A stretch of DNA of 64,000 bases from Candidatus Phycosocius bacilliformis (GCF_003112735.1 NZ_BFBR01000002.1:1-64000), one strand, 5' to 3'; numbered from the stretch's first letter, positions 7,551-17,706 are shown. Notes: generated by a model from the sequence alone, not told the origin. Made by a program: numbers and translations.

Positions 7551-8198
7551 ATGTATGTGCCGCCAGCCTATCGGGTCGAGGATGACGCAGAGGCGTGGGA
7601 TTTTGTCCGCGCCCATCCTTTTGCCACACTGGCCATTAATGGCCAGGATGGGCCCGTTTTGGCCTATGCGCCGCTTGTGGTGCATGTCAGCGGTCCGAAC
7701 CAACCGGTTGAGCTGATTGGCCATGTGGCCCGCGCCAATCCCTTCCATACGACGATTGCCGAAGAGGGCTGTGCCTGCGTGGCCATCTTCCGGGGGCCAG
7801 ACGCCTATGTCAGCCCGTCGCTATATCCGTCGAAACAGGCCCATGGCAAAGTTGTACCGACATGGTCTTATCTTGCTGCAGAAGCCCGTGGCCATATGTC
7901 GATTGTGCGCGATCCGGCCCTGATGCGTCCCTTTATTCAATTGGGGACGGACCATATGGAGGCCGGTCGAGATCGGCCATGGCGGGTTGATGATGCCCCT
8001 GCGGACTTTGTTGCCAGCATGGAGCGGGGCATTGTTGGTATACGTTTGGTGGTCGCCACGCTGACAGCCAAGCGCAAAATCAGTCAAGGCAAGCCTGAGG
8101 CGGATTATGTCTCCGTCCAATCAGCCTTTGCAGCCTCAGACCACACCTCCCACCAGCAAATCGCCCTTGAAATGCAGAAAGAAAGCCAGAAACACTGA
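7551..8198 (+). CDS. PaiB-like FMN-binding protein inside the gcv operon
   Basis: The 215-residue protein starts [19 protein letters not shown]. It contains '[23 protein letters not shown]' and '[21 protein letters not shown]', which are signatures of PaiB/FMN_bind_2 (PF04299), a split-barrel flavin-binding fold. The founding PaiB of Bacillus was linked to transcriptional repression, but many members are simply FMN-binding proteins of unknown role. It starts 5 bases after gcvH, and its stop overlaps the gcvPA start (TGATG), so it is translated with the gcv genes. Why such a protein should sit between gcvH and gcvPA is not known. A redox or flavin function linked to glycine use, or simple hitch-hiking, are both possible. 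Confidence 0.85.
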   Translation: MYVPPAYRVEDDAEAWDFVRAHPFATLAINGQDGPVLAYAPLVVHVSGPNQPVELIGHVARANPFHTTIAEEGCACVAIFRGPDAYVSPSLYPSKQAHGKVVPTWSYLAAEARGHMSIVRDPALMRPFIQLGTDHMEAGRDRPWRVDDAPADFVASMERGIVGIRLVVATLTAKRKISQGKPEADYVSVQSAFAASDHTSHQQIALEMQKESQKH

Positions 8199-9541
8199 TG
8201 CGCTATTTGCCTTTAACCCCCTCTGACCGTGCCCAGATGTTGGCCCGTGTTGGCGTCAATTCCATTGACGCGCTGTTTCAAGATGTGCCTGCATTCGCCC
8301 GCTTTGATGGGCCGATTGCTGGCTTGCCACTCGCCCAAGGTGAATTGGCCGTAGAACGCCATATGCAGCGGCTCTCACATGCCAGTGTCGCTGCTGGCAG
8401 TGTGCCGTTTTTCTGCGGGGCTGGGGCTTATCGGCATGCAGTGCCCGCAAGCGTGGACCATTTGATCCAGCGTTCAGAATTCTTGACCACCTATACGCCC
8501 TATCAGCCTGAAATGGCGCAAGGTACGGTCCAAACCCTGTTTGAGTTCCAGACCCAGGTCGCGGGGCTGTTGGCCTGCGATGTGGCCAATGCCTCCATGT
8601 ATGATGGCTCAACCGCCTGTGCTGAAGCCGTGGTCATGGCAGCGCGCATCACCAAGCGGCGCAAAGTGGTGTTTTCGGGTGGTCTCCATCCCCATTATCG
8701 CCGCTCGGCGCGCACATTGGCCAAGCATTCGGGCCTCGACATTGCAGGCCTTCCCATCGCGATTGACGATGAGGCTGCGGTGCTTGCCGCCGTCGATCAG
8801 GACACGGCTTGTGTGGTGGTTCAATGCCCCAATGTGTTTGGCACATTGACTGACTTTACCGAGCTTGCCCGTGCCGTACAGGCCAAAGGCGCGCTCCTGA
8901 TTGCGATCTTCACGGAGGCTGTGGCCTTTGGTTTGGTGAAACCACCCGGCGACATGGGGGCCGATATTGTGGCGGGCGAAGGCCAGTCGATCGGCAACGC
9001 GCTTAATTTCGGTGGGCCCTATGTCGGCCTGTTTGCCACCAAGGACAAATATGTCCGGCAAATGCCAGGTCGTCTGGCCGGTGAAACGGTGGATGCTGAC
9101 GGTAATCGTGGCTTTGTTCTGACCTTGTCGACGCGCGAACAACATATTCGTCGTGACAAGGCCACCAGCAACATCTGCACCAATTCTGGCTTGTGTGCCT
9201 TGGCTTTCTCTATTCACATGACGCTGTTGGGCGATAAGGGCTTGAAACATCTCGCTCAGCTTAATCATGAAGCCGCGTGCGAAACTGCCGATGCTGTGTC
9301 GACCCTTGAGGGTGTCGAATTGGTCAGCCCGAGCTTCTTCAATGAGTTTGCGGTGCGCGTGCCGGGCTCGGCGGCCAAGGTGGTCGACGCCATGGCTGCA
9401 GAAGGCGTCTTGGGCGGTGTGCCCTATAGTCGTCTGCGCCAGGAGCCGGGCTTTGATGATGTGCTGCTGATTGCCGCCACTGAAACCACCACGGCAGACG
9501 ATATTGCTGCCCTTGCTGACACGCTGAAGAAGGTGATCTGA
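8198..9541 (+). CDS. gcvPA: Glycine dehydrogenase (decarboxylating) subunit 1
   Basis: The 447-residue protein is the N-terminal half of the split P protein. It starts [20 protein letters not shown] and includes '[41 protein letters not shown]' and '[15 protein letters not shown]'. It has a PLP-transferase fold but lacks the PLP lysine, which is in gcvPB. The two subunits together decarboxylate glycine and load the aminomethyl group on GcvH. Its ATG overlaps the preceding stop by one base, and gcvPB follows after 2 bases. Confidence 0.96.
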   Translation: MRYLPLTPSDRAQMLARVGVNSIDALFQDVPAFARFDGPIAGLPLAQGELAVERHMQRLSHASVAAGSVPFFCGAGAYRHAVPASVDHLIQRSEFLTTYTPYQPEMAQGTVQTLFEFQTQVAGLLACDVANASMYDGSTACAEAVVMAARITKRRKVVFSGGLHPHYRRSARTLAKHSGLDIAGLPIAIDDEAAVLAAVDQDTACVVVQCPNVFGTLTDFTELARAVQAKGALLIAIFTEAVAFGLVKPPGDMGADIVAGEGQSIGNALNFGGPYVGLFATKDKYVRQMPGRLAGETVDADGNRGFVLTLSTREQHIRRDKATSNICTNSGLCALAFSIHMTLLGDKGLKHLAQLNHEAACETADAVSTLEGVELVSPSFFNEFAVRVPGSAAKVVDAMAAEGVLGGVPYSRLRQEPGFDDVLLIAATETTTADDIAALADTLKKVI

Positions 9542-9543
9542 TC

Positions 9544-11115
9544 ATGGCTATGAACACTGTTGGCCGTCCCACCACGCCAGTGGCCCATGATGCGGCCGCG
9601 CCTGCGACATTCTCCGGTGCCAAAGGCCTGTTGCAACCGACCTCTCTCATCTTCGAGACCGGCGCGATTGACCGGACCGGCGTTGATTTGCCGCCCGTCA
9701 AGGGGATTAAGCCACGTCTGGGTGGGCTTGCCCGAACCAGTTCGACCGGCAATCCCGGCCTGTCTGAGCCCGAAGCCGTGCGCCATTATGTGCGCTTGAG
9801 CCAACGCAATTATGCCATCGACCTCGGCATGTTCCCGCTGGGCTCGTGCACCATGAAGCATAATGCGCGCCTTAATGAGAAGATGGCGCGTCTGCCAGGC
9901 TTTGCCGACGTGCATCCCTTGCAGCCGATTTCAACGGTGCAAGGCGCCCTGCGTGTGATGGATGAGCTGTCACATTGGCTGATGACATTGACGGGCATGC
10001 AGGCGGTCGCCTTGTCGCCCAAAGCCGGGGCGCATGGCGAATTGTGCGGCATGTTGGCGATCCGCGCAGCCTTGGATGCGCGTGGTCAGGCCCATCGCCG
10101 TCGCGTGCTGGTGCCTGAAAGCGCCCATGGCACCAATCCGGCGACGGCTGTGCAATGCGGCTTTGTCGTGGATGAAATCAAGGCTGCCCCTGATGGCCGG
10201 GTTGATTTGAGCGACCTCAAAACCAAGCTCGGCGATGATGTCGCTGGCATTATGCTGACCAACCCCAATACATGCGGCCTGTTTGAGCGCGACATCCGCA
10301 TCATTGCCGACCTGATTCATGAGGCTGGTGGCTATTTCTATTGTGATGGGGCCAATTTCAACGCCATTGCCGGGGCCGTTCGGCCAGGTGACTTGGGCGT
10401 CGATGCCATGCACATCAATTTGCACAAGACCTTTTCCACCCCCCATGGCGGTGGTGGTCCGGGCTCTGGTCCAACCGTCTTGTCGGCCGCTCTCGCCCCG
10501 TTCGCGCCCGTTCCCTATGTGGTCAAGCGCGCCGATGGCAGCTTGGATCTGATCGAGCATGAAGCCGATAGTGATGGCGAGCCTTTTGGCCGCATGGTCG
10601 CCTTCCATGGCCAGATGGGCATGTATACACGTGCGCTCACCTATATGTTGAGCCACGGTGCCGATGGCATACGTCAAGCATCGGAAGATGCGGTGCTCAA
10701 TGCCAATTATGTCCAAGCCTGTCTGAAGGCGCATATGAGCCCGGCATTTGAGGGTGTGTGCATGCACGAAGCCTTGTTTGACGACAGCTGGCTTGACGGC
10801 ACAGGTGTAACCACGCTTGATTTTGCCAAAGCCATGATTGACGAGGGCTATCACCCCATGACGATGTATTTCCCGCTGGTGGTGCATGGGGCGATGTTGA
10901 TTGAACCAACCGAGAGCGAAAGCAAGGCCAGTCTTGATGCCTTTATCGCCACCATGACGTCATTGGCGCAAGCGGCCAAGTCTGGCGATACGGCCCGCTT
11001 CACGGGGGCACCACATCATGCTCCGGTCAAGCGGCTCGACGAGACGCGGGCTGCCCGCAAGCCGGTTCTCAAATGGACGCCCCCGGCAGAGATCAGCCAG
11101 ATCGCGGCTGAATAG
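9544..11115 (+). CDS. gcvPB: Glycine dehydrogenase (decarboxylating) subunit 2
   Basis: The 523-residue protein is the catalytic half of the split P protein. 'INLHKTFSTPHGGGGPG' near residue 300 carries the PLP-binding lysine. Earlier motifs are 'LGMFPLGSCTMKHNARLNE' and 'HGTNPATA'. It is the last gene of the operon and is followed 23 bases later by a strong terminator. It begins with a longer N-terminal segment (about 45 residues before 'GIKPRLGGLARTSS') than I expect for some homologues, but the upstream spacing supports this start. Confidence 0.96.
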   Translation: MAMNTVGRPTTPVAHDAAAPATFSGAKGLLQPTSLIFETGAIDRTGVDLPPVKGIKPRLGGLARTSSTGNPGLSEPEAVRHYVRLSQRNYAIDLGMFPLGSCTMKHNARLNEKMARLPGFADVHPLQPISTVQGALRVMDELSHWLMTLTGMQAVALSPKAGAHGELCGMLAIRAALDARGQAHRRRVLVPESAHGTNPATAVQCGFVVDEIKAAPDGRVDLSDLKTKLGDDVAGIMLTNPNTCGLFERDIRIIADLIHEAGGYFYCDGANFNAIAGAVRPGDLGVDAMHINLHKTFSTPHGGGGPGSGPTVLSAALAPFAPVPYVVKRADGSLDLIEHEADSDGEPFGRMVAFHGQMGMYTRALTYMLSHGADGIRQASEDAVLNANYVQACLKAHMSPAFEGVCMHEALFDDSWLDGTGVTTLDFAKAMIDEGYHPMTMYFPLVVHGAMLIEPTESESKASLDAFIATMTSLAQAAKSGDTARFTGAPHHAPVKRLDETRAARKPVLKWTPPAEISQIAAE

Positions 11116-11138
11116 GCCCGAGCCTTGGATGGCTAAAG

Positions 11139-11169
11139 CAACCGCCGGAAGACCTCCGGCGGTTGTTTT
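11139..11169 (+). terminator. Terminator of the gcv operon
   Basis: An 11-bp perfect stem CAACCGCCGGA/TCCGGCGGTTG with a 5-base loop is followed by TTTTA. It ends transcription of the gcv operon and its tail touches the stop of the convergent acyltransferase gene. Confidence 0.88.
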
Positions 11170-12238
11170 ATGGTGGGGTTAGGAACCGGCGACGGATCCG
11201 TCTGCCCAGCTTTTGTATGGGTTGATCAAAGCCCGCATGCAGGATGAAAGCTGCCAAGATCGCCGTGGCCAACCCCACCATCAGCAGGATGAGATTATCG
11301 AGTGGCCCGGGCTGGGCAAATGGGGCAGCCAGACGGCCGACAGCGGCAAAGACCGGCACATGAATGAGGTAGAGGGCGTAAGACCAGTCTCCCAGCTTGG
11401 CCTGCCAGCCCCGGCTCTCAATGCCTGCCAATTCACGCCCGGCACAGCCCCAGACCAACAGGGCCGACGGCAAACCGAATGCGAACACGCGAGGCCATTC
11501 CTGAGCGAAGAAGTCTGCTGCAGTGCTGCGAACCGCCACAGCACTGATGAATAGCCAGATCAGGCCAATTTGGATCAGCAAATTGGCTGCAGGACGCACG
11601 CCGCGCACCACCAATAAGCCAATACCGGCCCCTAGGGCGAACTCGAGCGTGAGCGGGTGGCGGATCACGGCCAGAAATGGATTATCCGGTCGTGGCAAAA
11701 TGACCGCGGCTGCGGCACAGATAATGGTCCAAATTGCCAACCCTGCGGCAAACCAGCGCCTGGGCAACATAAGAAGCAGGCCAAACACGCCGTAAAAATA
11801 GAGTTCGTGAATCAGCGTCCAGCCGACGGCATGGAGCGGCAAGTCGCGGTCTGGGATCAGAAAATAGGATTTCCAAAGCTCTGGGCTCGAGGCATGGCTT
11901 TGATAGACCCAGTCTGGCTTCACCATCCAAACGGCCACGAGGGCAGATAGAACCAGCCACCAGAGCGGATAGATGCGCAGCGCACGTGAAAACCAAAAGC
12001 CGGGCAGGGCGCTGGCCTTGCCCTGATCTGCCCGCGTCACCCAGACCATGACAAAGCCGGAAATCACAAAAAACAGGTCAACACCACCAAAGCCCGCAAG
12101 GGCCCAGCCACCCAAGAGCGGACTGCCACCGAGGTGGTTTTCCACGGCGTGTAAATGAGCAATGGCCACCATGATGGCGGCCATGCCTCGTAAGCTCTGA
12201 ATGCTTGAAAGACGGGCTTTAGCGAGCTGTGGGTTCAT
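11168..12238 (-). CDS. Acyltransferase 3 (OafA/YrhL-type) membrane protein
   Basis: The roughly 356-residue protein begins MNPQLAKARLSSIQSLRGMAAIMVAIAHLHAVE, the acyltransferase-3 (PF01757) start with the catalytic His. It has 'FGGVDLFFVISGFVMVWV' near residue 50 and about ten membrane segments throughout. Such enzymes O-acylate sugars of exported polysaccharides, lipopolysaccharide or peptidoglycan from the inner membrane. The substrate cannot be told from sequence. A GTG directly before the ATG is a possible alternative start. It lies downstream of the Fo operon on the same strand, 27 bases away, and may be read through from it. Confidence 0.85.
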   Translation of the reverse strand: MNPQLAKARLSSIQSLRGMAAIMVAIAHLHAVENHLGGSPLLGGWALAGFGGVDLFFVISGFVMVWVTRADQGKASALPGFWFSRALRIYPLWWLVLSALVAVWMVKPDWVYQSHASSPELWKSYFLIPDRDLPLHAVGWTLIHELYFYGVFGLLLMLPRRWFAAGLAIWTIICAAAAVILPRPDNPFLAVIRHPLTLEFALGAGIGLLVVRGVRPAANLLIQIGLIWLFISAVAVRSTAADFFAQEWPRVFAFGLPSALLVWGCAGRELAGIESRGWQAKLGDWSYALYLIHVPVFAAVGRLAAPFAQPGPLDNLILLMVGLATAILAAFILHAGFDQPIQKLGRRIRRRFLTPP

Positions 12239-12265
12239 CACACACGCGCCCGGGTGATTAGTACC

Positions 12266-12757
12266 TTAGTTGAATTTGGTTTCGAGCGCGGCAATCCCGC
12301 TCGCCACCAATTTCTCGCCAGCTTTACCCTTAACGCTGGACAGCAAGACGCGCTCTGCCACGGCCAAGGCCGCGGATGAAGCCGCTGCCCGCACATCGGC
12401 GATGGCAGCTTCCTCGGCCCGACGAATGCGCTCTTCAGCTTGTTTCGAGCGGGCTGCAATTGAGCGTTCCAACTGGGCTTCGGCCTCGGCTTTGACGCGA
12501 ACAGCGTCTTCCTCAGCCTTGGCCAGGATCGCAGCTGCCTCTTCCAAGGCCTTGGCTTGCTGATCCTCATAGCTCTTGCGCAAGGCCTCGGCCTGTTCGC
12601 GCAAGGCCTTGGCTTCGGCCAATTCCTTGGCAATCTGAGCAGACTTATCGTCAAGGGCTTTGGCGACCATGCCTGGCACTTTCAGATAAATCAGGCCACC
12701 AATGAAGGTTGTAAAGCCAATCGCGGCAACCAGCGTTGCATCAAAACCGCCTGCCAT
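12266..12757 (-). CDS. atpF: ATP synthase Fo subunit b
   Basis: The 163-residue protein has one N-terminal membrane helix ('LVAAIGFTTFIGGLIYLKVPGMVAKALDDKSAQI') followed by a long Ala/Glu/Lys-rich coiled coil ('ELAEAKALREQAEALRKSYEDQQ'). This is the stator stalk subunit b of F1Fo ATP synthase, linking the a subunit to F1 delta. Its ATG overlaps the stop of the b' gene by one base. A GTG one codon earlier is possible. It is the last gene of the atpI-B-E-F'-F operon. The F1 genes are elsewhere, as usual in alphaproteobacteria. Confidence 0.93.
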   Translation of the reverse strand: MAGGFDATLVAAIGFTTFIGGLIYLKVPGMVAKALDDKSAQIAKELAEAKALREQAEALRKSYEDQQAKALEEAAAILAKAEEDAVRVKAEAEAQLERSIAARSKQAEERIRRAEEAAIADVRAAASSAALAVAERVLLSSVKGKAGEKLVASGIAALETKFN

Positions 12758-13308
12758 CACGCTGCCCCTGTGACTGATTTAACCGCCGAGTCGAGTGCTT
12801 TAGCGGTCGGCTTAATGCCAGATACCTGCTCAACAATCGCGCCGGCCAGCTCACCAATTGTGTCATTGACACCAGCCAAGGCTGCTTCGCGCGCAGCCGC
12901 GATCTTTTCCTCAGCCTTGGTGATTTTGGTCGTGGCCTTTTTGGTGGCCGCAGCTTCAGCTTTCGCTGCTGCTGCTTCCTGGGCTTGGCGAACCTCTTCC
13001 ACCTTTTTGCGGGCCTGCGCCCGCGCCTCGGCGGCAGCTTGCTCGGCTTCCAAGCGCGCCGCTTGGGCGGCAGCCGTCTCGTCTGCGGCAGCCTTCAGGT
13101 CAAGCTCAATCGCGCTTTTGCGGTCCGCCAACGTCTTGGCAATTCGGGGAATGACCACCGCAGCCAGCACGATGTAAAGCGCGCCAAAAGCAAGCCAGAA
13201 CCAGAAAATCTGCGAGGAAAACAGGCTCGGATCAAACGGGGGAAATCCCCCGCCTGCATGCTCGCCTGCCTGACCCGCAGCTTCAACTGCTTGGGATTCG
13301 CCAGCCAT
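12757..13308 (-). CDS. atpG: ATP synthase Fo subunit b'
   Basis: The 183-residue second b-type stalk subunit has a Gly/Pro-rich start (MAGESQAVEAAGQAGEHAGG), one membrane helix ('FSSQIFWFWLAFGALYIVLAAVVIPRIAKTLADRKSAIE') and an Ala-rich coiled coil. Alphaproteobacteria carry paired b and b' genes that form a heterodimeric stator. The ATG at 13308 is preferred over a TTG two codons earlier. The symbol atpG or atpF2 is used for b'; do not confuse it with the F1 gamma gene. It overlaps atpF by one base. Confidence 0.92.
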   Translation of the reverse strand: MAGESQAVEAAGQAGEHAGGGFPPFDPSLFSSQIFWFWLAFGALYIVLAAVVIPRIAKTLADRKSAIELDLKAAADETAAAQAARLEAEQAAAEARAQARKKVEEVRQAQEAAAAKAEAAATKKATTKITKAEEKIAAAREAALAGVNDTIGELAGAIVEQVSGIKPTAKALDSAVKSVTGAA

Positions 13309-13357
13309 AATCAAACCACTCCCGGTCGTTGAACCAAGATCAGAACCAAATCTTGGA

Positions 13358-13585
13358 TCAGACCACGAACAACAAGAGGATTGCGATCAGCAGCGAGAAG
13401 ATGCCGAGAGCTTCGGTCACAGCGAACCCGAAGATCAGGTTGCCGAACTGGCCTTGAGCGGCCGATGGGTTGCGCATGGCGCCTTCCAGGAAGCTGCCGA
13501 AGATGTTGCCCACGCCGATGGCGGCGCCCAACATGCCCAAGCAAGCAAGGCCTGCACCAATGTACTTTGCGGCTTCTGCGTCCAT
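13358..13585 (-). CDS. atpE: ATP synthase Fo subunit c
   Basis: The 75-residue proteolipid has two membrane helices. The proton-binding Glu is in '[22 protein letters not shown]' at about residue 59, and the polar loop is '[12 protein letters not shown]'. It forms the rotor ring driven by protons, with no sign of the Na+-binding ligands seen in sodium-type c subunits. It lies 44 bases after atpB in the same operon, with a GGAG-type ribosome site upstream. Confidence 0.96.
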   Translation of the reverse strand: MDAEAAKYIGAGLACLGMLGAAIGVGNIFGSFLEGAMRNPSAAQGQFGNLIFGFAVTEALGIFSLLIAILLLFVV

Positions 13586-13629
13586 GATGAATTCTCCTGA
13601 GGGATTAGGGACGATAAGAAAAGGGTGAC

Positions 13630-14409
13630 TTAGTGATCGGCTGCGTGCAGCGCGTCATTGAGGTAGATACAGGTCAACATGGTGAACACATAGGCCTGCA
13701 AGAATGCCACGAGGGTTTCCAGCGCATAGAGGGCAACCGTCATGGCAAAGGGCAAAATCGCACCGACGGCACCCAAAGCACCACCAGCTTCAACCAATTG
13801 CGGCACAAAGCCCGCAAACACCTTCACCAGAATGTGCCCGGCAAGGATATTCGCCCACAGACGCACCGCATGCGACAAAGGGCGGGAGAAGAAGGAGATG
13901 ATTTCGATGGGGGTGACGATCAGATAGAGCGGCAATGGAATACCAGAGGGCGCAAACAGCTTGAGGAAGCCGAGGCCATTCTTGGCAAAGCCGACAATAA
14001 TCACGGTGAAAAACACCAACAAAGCCATCATGGCCGTCACCACGATTTGGCTGGTTGGTGTGAAATTATAGGCAAACAGGCCGACCATGTTCACGGTGAA
14101 AATGAACAGGAACAGGCTGAGCACGAGGGGGAAGAATTTCTTCACGCCTTCTGAGCCTGCCGAACTGTAGAGCATATTATGGACAAACCCATAAGCGGTC
14201 TCGCCCAAGGTCTGCATCCGACCTGGAACCAATGCCGCCTTGGCTGAGCTTGCCAGCATGAAGGCGGCCGGCAATGCAGCGCCCAGCACAAGGAACAGGC
14301 TGGCGTTGGTGAACGACACATCATAGCCACCCAATTCGATCGGAACGATCGGGGCGATATGGAACTGGTGCATCGGATCGCTGGCCACGCCGCTTGTCTC
14401 CTGCTTCAC
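13630..14409 (-). CDS. atpB: ATP synthase Fo subunit a
   Basis: The 259-residue protein has about five to six membrane segments. The family signature with the essential Arg is in '[17 protein letters not shown]' near residue 195. It forms the proton half-channels next to the c ring. '[26 protein letters not shown]' is the usual alphaproteobacterial beginning. The GTG at 14409 overlaps the atpI stop (GTGA) and supports translational coupling. An ATG 12 codons later (14373) is an alternative but lacks a clear ribosome site. Confidence 0.94.
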   Translation of the reverse strand: MKQETSGVASDPMHQFHIAPIVPIELGGYDVSFTNASLFLVLGAALPAAFMLASSAKAALVPGRMQTLGETAYGFVHNMLYSSAGSEGVKKFFPLVLSLFLFIFTVNMVGLFAYNFTPTSQIVVTAMMALLVFFTVIIVGFAKNGLGFLKLFAPSGIPLPLYLIVTPIEIISFFSRPLSHAVRLWANILAGHILVKVFAGFVPQLVEAGGALGAVGAILPFAMTVALYALETLVAFLQAYVFTMLTCIYLNDALHAADH

Positions 14410-14765
14410 ACGTCTTTGTCTGGGTTGTCCGCTGGGCCGGGTGCCCGAGGATCAACATTTTGGGCCGCACTCATCTGCCGCGAGGCCCGAATTAAATTCA
14501 CGGTACCGGTCACAAAACCGAGCGCCAAACCAAATAAAAGGCCCCACGGCTCACTCGTCACCAGCACATCCACGCCATATCCCAACAGCGCGCCAACCAG
14601 AATTGCAGAAGCAAATTCCGAAGCCAGTCGCAGCCCTAAAGACATGCCGTTACGGTCCACGCCGCCCTGCGGCCCTGATGTATCAGCCTCCTGACGCAGG
14701 ATGGCCACACGTTTGGCCAACGCATCAAGGGCTTTTGCACCGTCAGGAACGTTAGGATCAGCCAT
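14406..14765 (-). CDS. atpI: ATP synthase accessory protein I (AtpI)
   Basis: The 119-residue protein has two membrane helices ('SEFASAILVGALLGYGVDVLV' and 'EPWGLLFGLALGFVTGTVNLIRA'), the AtpI/Gene-1 layout (PF09527). It is the first gene of the Fo operon. AtpI helps assemble the c ring or supplies Mg2+ and is not part of the final complex. The start MADPNVPDGAKALDALAKRV is unambiguous. The 364 bases upstream (14766-15129) hold no gene. They should contain the Fo promoter on the minus strand, which I cannot place with confidence. Confidence 0.9.
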   Translation of the reverse strand: MADPNVPDGAKALDALAKRVAILRQEADTSGPQGGVDRNGMSLGLRLASEFASAILVGALLGYGVDVLVTSEPWGLLFGLALGFVTGTVNLIRASRQMSAAQNVDPRAPGPADNPDKDV

Positions 14766-15070
14766 GAACCAGTCATGCGTACAGCAAAAGTGCGGACTTG
14801 CCCCCCTGCCGACGCGGGGCGGAAACTAGAGGCGCCCTTATCCCAAGTCAACCCGATGATCTGTGCATCTAGGATGCTGTTTTTGATCACGTTTTCGGGA
14901 ATTATGCAGTGTGATGATGCGGTGCAGCAGAATTGCCCGCGATTTGGACATGAAAAACAGGGGACTGGCATTCGGTTTGGTCTAGAATCGTCTGCCAAAC
15001 TGGCCCTGCCAAAGTTCCTATTCTATGCGTTGCAGGCGCAGGTGCGCGCTACCGCCCGCAGCCCGGTTAC

Positions 15071-15102
15071 AAAAAGGGCCCGGCAGACAATTGCCGAGCC
15101 CT
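15071..15102 (-). terminator. Terminator of the first TonB receptor gene
   Basis: Read on the minus strand, AGGGCTCGGCA and TGCCGGGCCCT form an 11-bp stem (one G-T pair) with a 6-base loop, followed by TTTTT. It lies about 28 bases after the receptor stop. Confidence 0.85.
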
Positions 15103-15129
15103 CTGTTGGATAGGGTTTGACCGTTCCGT

Positions 15130-17706
15130 TTAGCGCTTATAGCTGAGCTTCAGATAATAAAAGCCGCCATTGAAGCCGCCTGGTGCCGTGACGGCATATT
15201 CCGCACCCAAGATCGAGGCCCAGGGGTTTTTGGTTGGATAGCTGTCGGTCAGGTTTTCAGCACCCACGGTGACCGACACTGCATCGGTCAGGGCATAAGT
15301 GACTTCGGCGTCCAGCGTGTACTGGGCTTTGCCATTGATGGGCAGGTCAAAGGCATCTGCATGGGCTTCATAGAATTTCCCATAATAATTCACCCGGCCA
15401 TTGAAGTTCCATTTGCCAATCGTGTGGCTGATGGCAACATTGCCGCGGAATTTGGGCAGACCCTCTTCCATCTGGCGCAAACCGGCATTGCCGTCAGCTT
15501 CGATACCGACCAGCTTTTCGCCGCGTGTCACGTCCGTCTCGGTCCAATTTGCCGCGACCGAGAGATTGGTCTTTCCGCCAAACAGGTCCAATGGATAAGA
15601 GGCAACAAAGTCGACGCCCTGGGTCGTGGTATCCACGCCATTGACGAAGAATTTGAACGCCGTGAAGTCTGGCGTGTCGCCGCCCAAGGCGCGGATCGCG
15701 GCTTGCTCTGTTGCTGACAAGGCGTTGAATTGCGCTTGGGTCAGAGCTTTGGTTGGTGCACTCAGGCGGATCCGGTCTTCCATCTTGATGTTAAAGAAGT
15801 CCAATGTGGCCTTAAGTTTGCCGACTTCCAGACCCGCACCGATCGAGAAGTTTTTCGACGTTTCAGGCTCAAGTGCCTTACCACCCAGCAATTTGCCCAA
15901 CACTGATGTTGGGGGAATGGTGCCTGTGTTCTGCAAGCTTTGCACCCCACCAGAGCTGATCAGCGATGTGGTGGTATTGATGATGTTGGACTGACCTGGT
16001 GTTGGAGCACGGAAGCCCGTCGAATAGGTCGACCGCAAGGTCAATGCGTCCGTGGCACGCATCAAACCTGAAAGCTTGTAATTGGTGGTGGTGCCGAAGT
16101 CCTCGAAGTCTTCGCTGCGCACTGCTGCACCAAGCGTCACTTTATCGGTGACATCGGCTTCAAGGTCGACATAAACCGCGACGTTGGAGCGATTCCACTT
16201 GCCCGCGGTTGAGGGGTTGAAACCTTGGAAGCCGTTGGAGCCCAGACCAAAGCCTTGGCTGGCCAGCGGGCCACGTTCCCAAGATGCCTGATCGCCCGCC
16301 TTCAGTTCGAAGGATTCATTACGCCATTCAAAGCCGGTCGCAATGTTAAGCGGTGACGCAAACGAGGCCACCGGCATGGCGTAGGACAGGTCGATGTTGA
16401 AGGTTTTTTCAAGCTGGGTCTGACCACCGGGGCGGAAGCTGGTCGGTGTGTTGGGGCCCAGCGAGGGGTTGATGGTGTTGCTGATATTGAAGTCAATATC
16501 GCTCTGGCCCACACCAAAGCTGACGTCATAATCCCAACCATACATCTTGCCTTTGGTGCCAATATAGCCGGCCAGATCACTCAACTCACCGCCAAAGCGG
16601 GGGGTAAAGCCACCGGGGAACAATTCCACAAAGGCAAAGCAATTGGGATCAGCCCGCAAGGCAGCAAGACCTGCAGCACCGGGGGCCACGGTTGGGCAGG
16701 GGGTTGTGCCTGGAGTTAAGTCACCGACCAGCCAACTGGTGCCGCCATTGTTTGAATAGACCCCACCACGTGTGTTGGGGTTACGATAATAGAAGCCGCC
16801 CTCTGTTTCTTTCTTGGCATAATTACCAAAGGCATAGAAGGAACGATCATCGCCAGCATCAATGCCAACGTTCAAGAAGGCCTTGAAGTCACTTTTGACT
16901 TCTGGGGCGCCCCAAGTCTGCACAGGGGAGGAAGGCACGGCTGTATTGCCTGCAGCGCGCAAGGCTGCCGCGTCACCGCGCTGGACCGACCGGCTGGTCT
17001 CGCCAGCTTCCCGATATTCCAAGGTCAAATTGGCAAAGCCTGCATCGGTTAGCGGCACGCCAAAATTGCCTGCGATCTGGTAGGTGGTGCCGTCGCCCTC
17101 ATAATACTGGCCATATTTGGCATCGAGTTCGAATGAATCTGAATCATCACGCAGGCGGAAATTCATCACACCGGCAATCGCATCAGAGCCATATTGGGCC
17201 GCTGCACCATCGCGCAGCACTTGAACTTGCTTCAGGCCCAGCGTTGGGAAGATCGACAGATCAGGCCCCTGCGCACCGTCAGAAATACCGCCGCCAAGGA
17301 AGGCGATGACGGCCGAGCGGTGACGACGCTTACCATTGACCAAAACCAACGTGTGGTCTGGGGCCAAGCCGCGCAAATTGGCGGGACGTACAATGGAGGC
17401 GGCATCGCTGATCGATTGCGTGTTGACGTTAAATGATGGCACCACATTCCGGATCAGATTGGCCGCATCCGTATCGCCCTGAGCGGCAATTTCCGAGCCG
17501 CTAATGATATCAACTGGTGCCGGCGTGTCGGCGGCAGAGCGGACTGCGCGGCGGCTGCCGGTCACGATGATGACTTCCTCAGCCGGGGCTTCGCCAGCTG
17601 CCGGTGCGGTTTGGGCATAGGCATGCTCAGGAGCAGCAATCGCCAAAACCGAAGCAACTGACAGGGCCAACATGCTGGCACCATACAGGGTCGATGTCTT
17701 TTTCAT
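15130..17706 (-). CDS. TonB-dependent outer-membrane receptor
   Basis: The 858-residue protein starts with a signal peptide (MKKTSTLYGASMLALSVASV, cut after AYAQ). A TonB box-like 'EEVIIVTGSRR' follows, then a plug domain (about 50-170: 'LRGLAPDHTLVLVNGKRRHRSAVI', 'VQVLRDGAAAQYGSDAIAGVMNF') and a large beta-barrel ending in 'FNGGFYYLKLSYKR'. Such receptors import siderophores, vitamins or oligosaccharides with energy from TonB-ExbBD. The substrate is unknown. No STN signalling domain is present. It is closely related in plug sequence and layout to the receptor at 39665-42190. It is monocistronic, with its own terminator. Confidence 0.93.
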   Translation of the reverse strand: MKKTSTLYGASMLALSVASVLAIAAPEHAYAQTAPAAGEAPAEEVIIVTGSRRAVRSAADTPAPVDIISGSEIAAQGDTDAANLIRNVVPSFNVNTQSISDAASIVRPANLRGLAPDHTLVLVNGKRRHRSAVIAFLGGGISDGAQGPDLSIFPTLGLKQVQVLRDGAAAQYGSDAIAGVMNFRLRDDSDSFELDAKYGQYYEGDGTTYQIAGNFGVPLTDAGFANLTLEYREAGETSRSVQRGDAAALRAAGNTAVPSSPVQTWGAPEVKSDFKAFLNVGIDAGDDRSFYAFGNYAKKETEGGFYYRNPNTRGGVYSNNGGTSWLVGDLTPGTTPCPTVAPGAAGLAALRADPNCFAFVELFPGGFTPRFGGELSDLAGYIGTKGKMYGWDYDVSFGVGQSDIDFNISNTINPSLGPNTPTSFRPGGQTQLEKTFNIDLSYAMPVASFASPLNIATGFEWRNESFELKAGDQASWERGPLASQGFGLGSNGFQGFNPSTAGKWNRSNVAVYVDLEADVTDKVTLGAAVRSEDFEDFGTTTNYKLSGLMRATDALTLRSTYSTGFRAPTPGQSNIINTTTSLISSGGVQSLQNTGTIPPTSVLGKLLGGKALEPETSKNFSIGAGLEVGKLKATLDFFNIKMEDRIRLSAPTKALTQAQFNALSATEQAAIRALGGDTPDFTAFKFFVNGVDTTTQGVDFVASYPLDLFGGKTNLSVAANWTETDVTRGEKLVGIEADGNAGLRQMEEGLPKFRGNVAISHTIGKWNFNGRVNYYGKFYEAHADAFDLPINGKAQYTLDAEVTYALTDAVSVTVGAENLTDSYPTKNPWASILGAEYAVTAPGGFNGGFYYLKLSYKR

